A DNA stretch of 64,000 bases from Dermacentor variabilis (Eukaryota > Arthropoda > Arachnida > Ixodida > Ixodidae), in assembly GCF_050947875.1 (NCBI RefSeq), contig NC_134568.1:219603673-219667672 (forward strand), written 5' to 3'. Positions within the stretch are counted from its first letter, which is position 1. Every line of letters starts with the position of its first letter. Both the position numbers and the translations under genes were made by a program. Under the pieces are notes generated by a model. It made no database searches. It was not told where the DNA came from and saw nothing but the letters and a program-made list of their open reading frames with translations. Positions 10,304 through 18,244 of this stretch are shown here, piece after piece.

Positions 10304-10615
10304 TATTAGTAACGATATTAGTAACGATATTGCCGGCTTTGTCTCTTAGCGCATATGATTATTGCCTATTCCCAGCTTCTTCTTCACTGCTTTTAGGCTT
10401 CCTCCGTTCCTGAGAGCATGGTCAATGCTATCCATATTATACTTCTTTATGTCAGCTATCTTACGCTTGTTGATTAACTTCGAAAGTTCTGCCAGTTCTG
10501 GTTTAGCTGTAGGCTTAGAGGCTTTCCTATATTGGCGTTTCTTAATCAGATCTTTCGTCTCCTGCGATAGCTTACTGGTATCCTGTCTAACGAAGTTATT
10601 ACCGACTTCTATTGC
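10304..10615 (-). pseudogene. RTE-like ORF remnant: linker between endonuclease and RT
   Basis: The frame continues the outer element upstream of the SINE: IEVGNNFVRQDTSKLSQETK, KKRQYRKASKPTAKPELAEL and SIDHALRNGGSLKAVKKKLG. This is the basic linker that joins endonuclease to reverse transcriptase in this family. It corresponds to about 11548-11830 of the inserted sister copy and therefore forms an inverted repeat with it. It ends at 10615, where ATTGC begins the target duplication of the inserted LINE. Confidence 0.8.
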
Positions 10616-10635
10616 GGACAGGGCGCCATTGGAAT

Positions 10636-12303
10636 ATGAACCTGGCAACGTTTAACGCTAGAACGTTATCTAGCGAGGCGAGTCTAGCAGTGCTATTGGA
10701 GGAATTAGAGGGCAGTAAATGGGATATAATAGGGCTCAGTGAAGTTAGGAGGCCAAAAGAAGCATATACAGTGCTAAATAGCGGGCACGTCCTGTGCTAC
10801 CGGGGCTTAGCGGATAGAAGAGAACTAGGAGTCGGATTCCTGATTAATAAGAATATAGCTGGTAACATACAGGAATTCTATAGCATTAACGAGAGGGTGG
10901 CAGGTCTTGTTGTGAAACTTAATAAGAGGTACAAAATGAAGATTGTACAGGTCTACGCCCCTACATCCAGTCATGATGACCAGGAAGTCGAAAGCTTCTA
11001 TGAAGACGTGGAATCGGCGGTCGGGAGAGTGAAAACCAAATACACTATACTAATGGGCGACTTTAATGCCAAGGTAGGCAAGAAGCAGGCTGGAGACAAA
11101 ACAGTGGGGGAATATGGCATAGGCACTAGGAATAGCAGGGGAGAGTTATTAGTAGAGTTTGCGGAACAGAATAATATGAGGATAATGAATACCTTCTTCC
11201 GCAAGCGGGATAGCCGAAAGTGGACGTGGAGTAGCCCGAACGGCGAGACTAGAAATGAAATAGACTTCATACTCTGCGCTAACCCTGGCATCATACAAGA
11301 TGTGGACGTGCTCGGCAAGGTGCGCTGCAGTGACCACAGGATGTTAAGAACTCGAATTAGCCTAGACCTGAGGAGGGAACGGAAGAAACTGGTACATAAG
11401 AAGCCGATCAATGAGTTAGCGATAAGAGGGAAAATAGAGGAATTCCTGATCAAGCTACAGAACAGGTATTCAGCTTTAACTCAGGAAGAGGACCTTAGTG
11501 TTGAAGCAATGAACGACAATCTTGTGGGCATCATTAAGGAGTATGCAATGGAAGTCGGTGGTAACTCCGTTAGGCAGGATACCAGCAAACTATCGCAGGA
11601 GACGAAAGATCTGATCAAGAAACGCCAATGTATGAAAGCATCTAACCCTACAGCTAGAATAGAACTGGCAGAACTTTCGAAGTTAATCAACAAGCGTAAG
11701 ACAGCTGACATAAGGAAGTATAATATGGATAGAATTGAACATGCTCTCAGGAGCGGAGGAAGCCTAAAAACAGTGAAGAAGAAACTAGGAATTGGCAAGA
11801 ATCAGATGTATGCGTTAAGAGACAAAGCCGGCAATATCATTACTAATATGGATGAGATAGTTCAAGTGGCTGAGGAGTTCTATAGAGATTTATACAGTAC
11901 CAGTGGCACCCACGACGATAATGGAAGAGAAAATAGTCTAGAGGAATTCGAAATCCCGAAGGTAACGCCGGAAGAAGTAAAGAAAGCCTTAGGAGATATG
12001 CAAAAGGGGAAGGAAGCTGGGGAGGATCAGGTAACAGCAGATTTGTTGAAGGATGGTGGACAGATTGTTCTAGAGAAACTGGCCATCCTGTATACGCAAT
12101 GCCTCATGACCTCGAGCGTACCGGAATCTTGGAAGAACGCTAACATAATCCTAATCCATAAGAAAGGGGACGCCAAAGACTTGAAAAATTATAGACCGAT
12201 CAGCTTACTGTCCGTTGCCTACAAAGTATTTACTAAGGTAATTGCAAATAGAATCAGGAACACCTTAGACTTCTGTCAACCAAAGGACCAGGCAGGATTC
12301 TAA
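10636..12303 (+). CDS. RTE-like polyprotein, endonuclease and start of RT (broken)
   Basis: It starts at the ATG giving MNLATFNARTLSS, the usual start of this family. The APE-type endonuclease follows: LSEVRR (metal-binding Glu), then MGDFNAKVGKKQ, NEIDFILCANP and CSDHRM. Next comes a basic linker, then the RT beginning with NANIILIHKKGD and NYRPISLLSVAYKVF. The frame stops with TAA at 12301-12303 immediately after DQAGF. The copies at 32.8 and 35.0 kb have two extra bases (CG) here, reading GATTCCGTAAAGG, so this stop comes from a 2-base deletion. The protein would nick DNA and prime reverse transcription; the break separates nuclease from RT. Confidence 0.85.
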   Translation: MNLATFNARTLSSEASLAVLLEELEGSKWDIIGLSEVRRPKEAYTVLNSGHVLCYRGLADRRELGVGFLINKNIAGNIQEFYSINERVAGLVVKLNKRYKMKIVQVYAPTSSHDDQEVESFYEDVESAVGRVKTKYTILMGDFNAKVGKKQAGDKTVGEYGIGTRNSRGELLVEFAEQNNMRIMNTFFRKRDSRKWTWSSPNGETRNEIDFILCANPGIIQDVDVLGKVRCSDHRMLRTRISLDLRRERKKLVHKKPINELAIRGKIEEFLIKLQNRYSALTQEEDLSVEAMNDNLVGIIKEYAMEVGGNSVRQDTSKLSQETKDLIKKRQCMKASNPTARIELAELSKLINKRKTADIRKYNMDRIEHALRSGGSLKTVKKKLGIGKNQMYALRDKAGNIITNMDEIVQVAEEFYRDLYSTSGTHDDNGRENSLEEFEIPKVTPEEVKKALGDMQKGKEAGEDQVTADLLKDGGQIVLEKLAILYTQCLMTSSVPESWKNANIILIHKKGDAKDLKNYRPISLLSVAYKVFTKVIANRIRNTLDFCQPKDQAGF

Positions 12304-13441
12304 AGGCTACTCAACAATAGACCATATTCACACTATCAATCAAGTGATAGAGAAATGTGCAGAATATAACCAACCTTTATATATAGCTTTCATTGATTAC
12401 GAGAAAGCGTTTGATTCAGTCGAAACCTCAGCAGTCATGGAGGCATTACGGAATCAGGGTGTAGATGAGCCATATGTAAAAATACTGGAAGATATCTATA
12501 GCGGCTCCACAGCCACCGTAGTCCTCCATAAAGCAAGCAACAAAATCTCAATAAAGAAAGGCGTCAGGCAGGGAGATACGATATCTCCAATGCTATTCAC
12601 AGCGTATTTACAGGAGGTATTCAGAGACCTGGATTGGGAAGAATTGGGGATAAAAGTTAATGGAGAATACCTAAGTAACTTGCGATTCGCTGATGATATT
12701 GCCTTGCTTAGTAACTCAGGGGACCAATTGCAATGCATGCTCACTGACCTGGAGAGGCAAAGCAGAAGAGTGGGTCTAAAAATTAATATGCAGAAAACTA
12801 AAGTAATGCTTAACAGTCTCGGGAGAGAACAGCAATTTACAATAGGCAGCGAGGCACTAAAAATCGTAAGGGAATACATCTACTTAGGGCAGGTAGTGAC
12901 GGCGGATCCGGATCATGAGACGGAAATAATCAGAAGAATAAGAATGGGCTGGAGTGCGTTTGGCAGGCATTCCCAAATCATGAACAGCAGGTTGCCGTTA
13001 TCCCTCAAGAGAAAAGTATATAATAGCTGTGTCTTACCAGTACTCACCTACGGGGCAGAAACCTGGAGGCTTACGAAAAGGGTTCTACTCAAATTGAGGA
13101 CGACACAACGAGCTATGGAAAGAAGAATGATAGGTGTAACGTTAAGGGATAAGAAAATAGCAGATTGGGTGAGGGAACAAACGCGAGTTATTGACATCTT
13201 AGTTGAAATCAAGAAAAAGAAATGGGCATGGGCAGGACATGTAATGAGGAGGGAAGATAACCGATGGTCATGAAGGGTTACGGACTGGATCCCAAGGGAA
13301 GGGAAGCGTAGCAGGGGGCGGCAGAAAGTTAGGTGGGCGGATGAGATTAAGAAGTTTGCAGGGACGGCATGGCCATAATTAGTACATGACCGGGGTTGTT
13401 GGAGAAGTATCGGAGAGGCCTTTGCCCTGCAGTGGGCGTAA
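12302..13441 (+). pseudogene. RTE-like polyprotein, RT palm to C-terminus (broken)
   Basis: Continuation of the same protein after the 2-base deletion. RT motifs are FIDYEKAFDSVE (first catalytic Asp), GVRQGDTISPMLF, and RFADDIALLSN (the second and third Asp, as FADD). The C-terminal part RVLLKLRTTQRAMERRMIGV leads to WAGHVMRREDNRWS. Two stops follow: TGA at 13271-13273, where the copy at 33.8 kb has TTA, and TAA at 13376-13378, where that copy has CAA. The original stop is at 13439-13441 after FALQWA. Three small lesions in 2.8 kb indicate a fairly young copy. Confidence 0.85.
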
Positions 13442-13464
13442 CCAGGCTGATGATGATGATGATG

Positions 13465-14373
13465 ATTGCACACTGCTTAATGATGCCCATAAGATTGTCG
13501 TTCATTGCTTCAACACTAAGGTACTCTTCCTGAGTTAAGGCCGAATACCTGTTCTGTAGCTTGATCCGGAATTCCTCTATTTTCCCTCTTACCGCTAACT
13601 CATTGATCGGCTTCTTATGTGCTAGTTTCTTCCGTTCCCTCCTCAGGTCTAGGCTAATTCGTAATCTGACCATCCTATGGTCACTGCAGCGCACCTTGCC
13701 GAGCACGTCCACATTTTGTATGATGCCAGGGTTAGCGCAAAGTATGAGGTCTATTTCATTTCTAGTGTCGCCATTTGCGCGCCTCCACGTCCACTTTCGG
13801 GTATCCCGCTTGCGGAAGAAGGTGTTCATTATCCGCAAATTATTCTGTTTCGCAAACTCTACTAATAACTCTCCCCTGCTATTTCTAGAGCCTATGCCAT
13901 ATTCCTCCACTGACTTGTCTCCAGCCTGCTTCTTGCCTACCCTGGCATTGAAGTCGGCCATCAGTATAGTGTATTTTGTTTTGACTTTACCCATCGCCGA
14001 TTCCATGCCTTCATAGAAGCTTTCGAATTCGTGGTCATCATGACTAGATGTAGGCGCATAGACCTGCACGACCTTCAATTTGTACCTCTTATTAAGTTTC
14101 ACAACAAGACCTGCCACCCTCTCGTTAATGCTATAGAGTTCCTGTATGTTACCAGCTATATCCTTATTAATCAGGAATCCGACTCCTAGTTCTCGTCTTT
14201 CCGCTAAGCCCCGGTAGCACAGGACGTGCCCGCTTTTGAGCACTGTATATGCTTCATTTGTCCTCCTAGCCTCACTGAGCTCTATTATATCCCATTTAAT
14301 GCCTGCTAATTCCTCCAATAGCACTGCTAGACTCGCCTCACTAGATAACGTTCAAACGTGAAACATTGCCAGG
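13465..14373 (-). pseudogene. Outer RTE-like LINE, endonuclease part
   Basis: Minus-strand frame with LSEARRTNEAYTVLKSGHVL, VLCYRGLAERRELGVGF, MADFNARVGKKQAGD, NEIDLILCANPG and CSDHRMVRLRISLD. These are the same endonuclease motifs as the inserted copy, but GDFNA has become ADFNA, changing a conserved active-site glycine neighbour. The family start codon is also lost (ATGAACCTGG reads CTCAACCTGG, near 14373-14378), and a small indel follows it. The frame stops making sense at about 13465, where the inserted element begins. It forms an inverted pair of about 0.9 kb with 10624-11548. Confidence 0.85.
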
Positions 14374-14616
14374 TTGAGATTCTAATGGCGGCTTGTCCGG
14401 ATACAGAGATTCTTAGCACCCTCTGCTCCGTCACAGGTCTGACCGCCGCCGTGGTCAGTTGCTTCGCTGCTGCTGGGGACTGAGGGCCGGGGTTTGATTG
14501 TTGTAGTCATATAGGAGGTTGTGGCCAAGTACTTCACCAGGGTGGCCTGGTGAGGGAGTGCGTTGCCGGTTCTGGTCACCGGGGTCAGGCCGCACTCCAG
14601 GCCTGTTTATGCAATA
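14374..14616 (-). other. RTE-like LINE 5' leader with a short ORF
   Basis: GC-rich leader upstream of the outer RTE ORF. A 65-codon minus-strand frame (14382-14579, beginning MTRTGNALPHQ) ends just before the main ORF start. It has no motif and may be leader sequence rather than a protein. Copies at 10616 and about 32079 enter the leader only 20-30 bases before the ATG, so they are 5' truncated relative to this one. Confidence 0.5.
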
Positions 14617-14623
14617 TTATAAA

Positions 14624-14735
14624 CACGCCGTTTTTTTTAACCCAGTAGAAAATTGTGCGGTACCAGGATTCCAACCAAGGTCCTATTGCATGCGAGGCGG
14701 ATGATCTACATCTACGCCATCGCTGCATCTCCTGC
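14624..14735 (-). mobile_element. tRNA-Ala-like polymerase III repeat (SINE head)
   Basis: On minus it reads GCAGCGATGGCGTAGATGTAG (box A), CCGCCTCGCATGC (a tRNA-Ala-like anticodon region with CGC) and GGTTGGAATCCTGG (box B, one change from GGTTCGAATCC), then an A-rich end TTAAAAAAAACGG. The cloverleaf arms no longer pair well, so it is not a functional tRNA. It abuts the 5' end of the RTE-like element. Confidence 0.5.
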
Positions 14736-14739
14736 ATGT

Positions 14740-15225
14740 TATAAATAGTTTTGCGTTAGACGTACAAATGGAATATTAGCAACCAATGAGCTGTTTATTT
14801 GCTTACTCAGGACTTAATCGTGAGTGCGAATGACTGAAGGTTAGCAGCCTGCCCCGTGGTCAACAGCGTAAATTCTCTTTTGCGTCTACCATGGCGGCCC
14901 AGAGGAAATTTATCCCAATTTGCGCTCCAATTTGATGCTTGGTCACCGAGTTTTTAACATTAGTGGTCGATTTTAAATACTAGAAACCCGTTAAAAAATG
15001 TTCATATTTCCGAATCGGGACCATTCGATTCGAGGACTGAATCGAATCGGACAATATTCTAATCGTTATTTGAAGGTTTCGAATATTCACACGCCCCTAT
15101 AGCTAGAGAATTACCGCAGCAAAGCACTACCTTTAGTGTTTTGGCAAGCAAAAGAAGGTTCTACCTGAACAAATTTCAGGCCGGGCTAGTTAAACGATTC
15201 TATATGCTATTCCTTTTCGCGCTTC
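14740..15225. other. Non-coding span, no gene recognised
   Basis: AT-rich with short frames only. The word TCGAATCG-like (around 15010-15080, GATTCGAGGACTGAATCG) also appears at 9293-9360, with GAATCGAATACGAATCGAAT. This hints at a shared low-complexity repeat in which GAATCGATTC words recur. Confidence 0.4.
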
Positions 15226-15229
15226 GTCG

Positions 15230-15640
15230 GCTACATCCTCGTCAGTGAGGGAGATTGTACCATACCGGCTTGGACTGAACGTGGTATTCAAGAACAGATA
15301 TCTACATGTGTCGCATAGGACATACCACTGACCCCTACTGTGATAACTGTGGTCGCTTAGAGACAGTGGAACACATATTACTTGGATGGCTGCGCGTCAC
15401 GACGAGATATTTTGTGCTGGGCCCCAAATGGACATGATTTGTCACGCTCCGCTCACGTTATGTGGCATGCTAGGTCCTATTCCCTGTCAATTAATACCGC
15501 GGCCGGCATTGCATTTATTGTTCCGATACCTCTCAGGAATTTGCTTTCTCGGAAAGCTTTACGCAAAGTTCTCTTCATGATATAGAAAATCCTGAATTTT
15601 TGGCCGTCTTCTTACCTTGAATGTCGTTATCAGGCTTACT
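15230..15640 (+). pseudogene. C-terminal end of an I-type LINE (zinc-knuckle tail), decayed
   Basis: In one frame the sequence reads GHTTDPYCDNCGRLETVEHI, the C-x2-C...H pattern found after RNase H in I-type LINEs. Further on a decayed frame has SRKALRKVLFMI, comparable to ARKAIRVLVHYL at the end of the family at 60.55 kb. The segment after the zinc motif changes frame at least once. A related minus-strand copy lies at 54.0-54.4 kb. It has no enzymatic domain. Confidence 0.55.
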
Positions 15641-15787
15641 CGCTCATTTTATTTTTTGTTTGCTCTTTTCAACTCTACGCTGGTATCTCTGAATACCCTC
15701 CCACTTCCCCATGTAAAGTAGCATGCCAGCGCTCGCATATGCACGCCGGCAGAACTCTCTGTCTTCCCATAAAGAGTTTCTCTTGAA

Positions 15788-15816
15788 CGAGAGAGAGAGA
15801 GAGAGAGAGAGAGAGC
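15788..15816. repeat. (GA)n microsatellite at a LINE tail
   Basis: About 14 GA units immediately beyond the 3' end of the minus-strand LINE fragment that starts at 15816. The adjacency suggests that it grew from, or was the target at, the LINE tail. Confidence 0.85.
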
Positions 15817-15995
15817 GTAAACTTTATTATCAATGAGATTCGAGTCCGGCGTCTTTTTAGTGGGTGTGGGCACCCGCCGTGGACGCGGTTCCGAGACCTT
15901 GTCTTGAAGCGGCTTCCTCGGCTCGCTGGACGGCCCAGAGTTGTGCTGTCAGGTTCGAGCTGAGCAGTGCGGTCCTCCAGCGCGAGCGGGGAGGA
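15816..15995 (-). pseudogene. 3' end of an I-type LINE (5' truncated)
   Basis: On minus the frame reads SSNLTAQLWAVQRAEEAASR and then a stop, followed by a short 3' untranslated stretch ending GATAATAAAGTTTACG. The C-terminal words match the complete element at 46.5 kb (QLRAVQRAHERAEAHGLPVP). The AATAAAGTT end is shared with the elements at 17.4, 24.4 and 53.3 kb in slightly varied form. Only about 180 bases survive. Confidence 0.7.
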
Positions 15996-16094
15996 ATCCT
16001 TACATTATACCGGCCTGCGAGATGATCGCTGTCACTTGGTCCATGTACATGAGGATGTCGCTGTGCGCACGTATTCGTGCCGCTTGATCGAACA

Positions 16095-16200
16095 CTGGGA
16101 AGAGAGAGAGCGAGAGCGAAACAAAGAAAAGGTGGGGAGGTTAACCAGATAAAAAAAGGTGTGGTTTGCTGCCCTGAACAGGGGAAAATGGAAAAGGCCC
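16095..16200 (-). pseudogene. 3' untranslated end of an RNase H LINE (60.4-kb family)
   Basis: The sequence GAGAGAGCGAGAGCGAAACAAAG followed by GGGGAGGTTAACCAGATAAA parallels 60368-60480 (GAGAGAG...GGGATGTCAACCAGAAGAGC). It is therefore a 5'-truncated minus-strand tail. It abuts a plus-strand fragment of the same family, making a small tail-to-head inverted join. Confidence 0.45.
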
Positions 16201-16204
16201 GTAA

Positions 16205-16690
16205 TAGGCCTGTTGGATTCGGCTCGGATTCGGCTCGGCGTTGCTTTCACCCGTCGCTACGCACACCTCATCGGCCAATCGAACAGCCCTGATTGTGTGC
16301 ACTGCCAGATGCCCGAAACACTGCAACACGTACTGTGCGACTGCCCAGCATATATGCTGGAGCGAAGGACGTTAGACAGTTTCCTAGCCAGCGTTGGCAG
16401 ACAACTACTGTTGGAGGAAGCTATCCTTGGCCCATGGCCTGACACTGCAATTTCAATGCGTGCAACAAAAGTATTGTTGAAGTTCCTGCGGGACACCAAG
16501 CTCGACGAGCGGCTCTAGCGAGGCAACTGTCTCATGTACATAAGCACTCACCACTTCTCTTATCATCATCATCCATCCCAATACTTTCACTCCCCTTCCC
16601 TCTTCCCAAGTGCAGAGTAGCAGACTAGAGCGCACTAGCTCAGGTCGACCTCTCTGTCTTTCCTATCAATAAATTCTATTCATTCACGGA
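16205..16690 (+). pseudogene. C-terminal end of an RNase H LINE (60.4-kb family)
   Basis: The frame open to 16518 includes ARIRLGVAFTRRYAHLIGQS, then CVHCQMPETLQHVLCDCPAY (C-x2-C...H-x3-C zinc-like tail) and AILGPWPDTAISMRATKVLL, ending in TKLDERL and TAG. The corresponding end of the element at 60.55 kb is CDSCGCDKTIEHLLCSCPRY ... KIFGPWPHPSLARKAIRVLV, so they are one family. A 3' untranslated region of about 150 bases follows, with AATAAA near 16669. It lacks RT and RNase H. Confidence 0.75.
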
Positions 16691-16860
16691 ATTCCTTACC
16701 TGGGTCTATTCACTCATGCCCATCCCGAAGTGTTGCATCCGTCATCCAAGATGTATGGTCTCAGCACATCATCATTATCGCTGTAAGGTATTTTGCTGTG
16801 TATAATTCCCTTTGTTAACCCACTCCTGCTATAGCGCTTACTGTACTGCAGTACGTACAA

Positions 16861-16877
16861 ATAAATAAATATACATA

Positions 16878-16916
<39 letters not shown>

Positions 16917-16918
16917 AT
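16861..16918. repeat. (AAAT)n microsatellite
   Basis: A run of AAAT tetramers with two early interruptions. It may be the tail of an L2/CR1-like LINE, since such tails in this window end in AATAAATA, but no coding remnant precedes it clearly. Confidence 0.85.
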
Positions 16919-17390
16919 CTGTGGCACTTGCTTGGACCCTGGGGTCACTGCGGTTAGTTTTTAAAGAAAATGGTGGACTCAATTGCGCAATCACCTCTTC
17001 AGCCCGGTTATTCCCGCTATGCCGAATTCCGCTATGGTCACCTCGGCTATATGTTTACGGACTTCTCACTTTTTCAAGGTTCTGCAAAACTGTAAACTGC
17101 AAAATGCGCGCGCGTCGCTCATGTCAGTACCGAGTCTACAGACAACGTTGTCGGGCATATTTGTGGACACGTTCCGGCTTATCGGGGCGAGCGTGTCATT
17201 TATTTACGGAATATAACGCCGGCCGATATGATAAGTCTCGCAGAGGCGTGGTCTACTTCGAAATGCACTGCGCATTGTGCCTTTGCCGTGGCCATGAACC
17301 GGCGCTAGCAATATAGATAGAAAAGCGTTCTGTGTGAACGTGGTGGTGAAGCAAGGCCTCCATATTGACATCAAAACAGTGAGTGAATGA
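16919..17390. other. Non-coding span, no gene recognised
   Basis: A frame of 131 codons is open on plus (16921-17316), but its sequence has no domain, is cysteine- and arginine-rich by chance, and has no splice-bounded core. The next recognisable feature is the tail of the LINE at 17393. Confidence 0.5.
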
Positions 17391-17519
17391 GTGAATAAAC
17401 TTTATTGTAGGTCCGGCGAGCACGCGAACTCGTCGCGCACCCGGCTAGTCCCACGTCGGGACCGGTAGGTCTAGCCCACCGGCCCGGTCGCGGGCACGCC
17501 GGACGGCCAGGATTTGCTT

Positions 17520-18240
17520 TTATAGAGCGGGGCTACACAGAAGCGAGTCCCACTCCTCCTTGATGAACTTGGGGTATGTCGACCCGCACTCCCAGAGCAT
17601 GTGAAGTAGAGTGGAGGTCTGGCCGCAGGACGGGCAGGCGTCGTCGCCATAAACGTCGGGGTAAGCCTCGTGGAGAGCGGACAGACACGGATATGTGCTG
17701 GTCTGTAGGAGCCTAAGCGAAACGGCTTGCGCCCTATTCAACTTGGGGTGAGGTGGTGGAAAGACCTTTCTGGACATGTAGAAATATTTAATAATATCGT
17801 TGTGAGTAGCGGGAGCGTCCCTGTGACCGTAGAGAGGAGGGGAGTCAGTGCTCCTTATAGAGGAAGCGCGGTCGGTGAGGTCACGCGCAGCCTCGTGGGC
17901 AGACTCATTGAGGTTCGGGGGAGGACCCTCGACCGATCCTACGTGAGCGGGAAACCAGTGAATTGAATGGTTTGTGAGAGCATGTGGACTCGAGCCGCTA
18001 AGAAGACGAAGAGCTTCCTTGGCGATGCAACCCTTTTGAAAAGCCCTAACTGCCGTTTTGGAATCACTATAAATTTCGGACCCACGACCGTCTAGCAGGG
18101 TGAGTGCGATGGCGACTTGCTCGGCGACTCCGGGGTCTGAAGTGCGAATCGAGGCGCTATTGGAAATCTTTCCGCTCTAGTCGACCACAACGACGGCAAA
18201 GGTCTTCCCGTCACTGTACTCCGCAGCGTCCAATCTTTGG
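17520..18240 (-). pseudogene. I-type LINE RNase H domain and zinc tail
   Basis: The RNase H core is readable across frames: DAAEYSDGKTFAVVV (first Asp region), GVAEQVAIALTLLD (Glu), IYSDSKTAVRAFQKG (second Asp), then IHWFPAHVG and NLNESAHEAARDLTDRA. One stop (TAG near 18178) and one frameshift follow. The terminal frame 17520-17777 reads FPPPHPKLNRAQAVSLRLLQ and ACPSCGQTSTLLHMLWECGS, a CCHC-like tail. Upstream, RT sequence joins directly at about 18240 (KSELLLYRKEKGGRPK), so the RT thumb and the connection to RNase H are missing compared with the copy at 47 kb. Confidence 0.8.
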
Positions 18241-18244
18241 GTCT

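Larger units (their letters stand above)
10616..13464 (+). mobile_element. Near-intact RTE-like LINE (subfamily A), inserted in the outer copy
   Basis: It runs from 20 bases before its start codon to a (TGA)n tail at about 13447-13464. ATTGC at 10611-10615 and 13465-13469 is a 5-base target duplication. Joining the two flanks restores continuity of the host element, which supports the insertion model. It is slightly 5' truncated: the longer leader seen at 14374-14616 in the outer copy is absent. RTE-clade assignment rests on one long ORF of APE-type endonuclease plus RT, no RNase H, and a microsatellite-like 3' tail. Confidence 0.85.
9461..14616 (-). mobile_element. Outer RTE-like LINE (subfamily A), minus, broken by three events
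   Basis: The 3' end is at the left, with a (TGATGA)n-type tail at about 9461-9480; the 5' untranslated region is at the right. Two parts, 9461-10615 and 13465-14616, join without a gap in protein terms: the right part stops after ...GIIKQCA and the left part resumes at ...IEVGNNFVRQD. The plus-strand LINE at 10616-13464 lies between them and is a later insertion. The left part also contains a SINE (10093-10303) and a deletion of the RT core. It therefore records at least three later events and is inactive. Confidence 0.8.

Noticed and set aside
11481..11798. Long antisense frames inside LINEs (also 10998-11453, 12496-12879, 19412-20182, 46844-47518, 48404-48916)
   Set aside because: They run opposite to clear endonuclease/RT/gag frames, have no motifs of their own and are coding shadows.
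10340..14390. Twin-priming inversion or a single foldback RTE-like element
   Set aside because: The flanks join in frame and share ATTGC, so insertion of one copy into another explains the inverted arms better.
16921..17316. 131-codon plus-strand frame
   Set aside because: No domain, biased composition, no splice-bounded core; open by chance.
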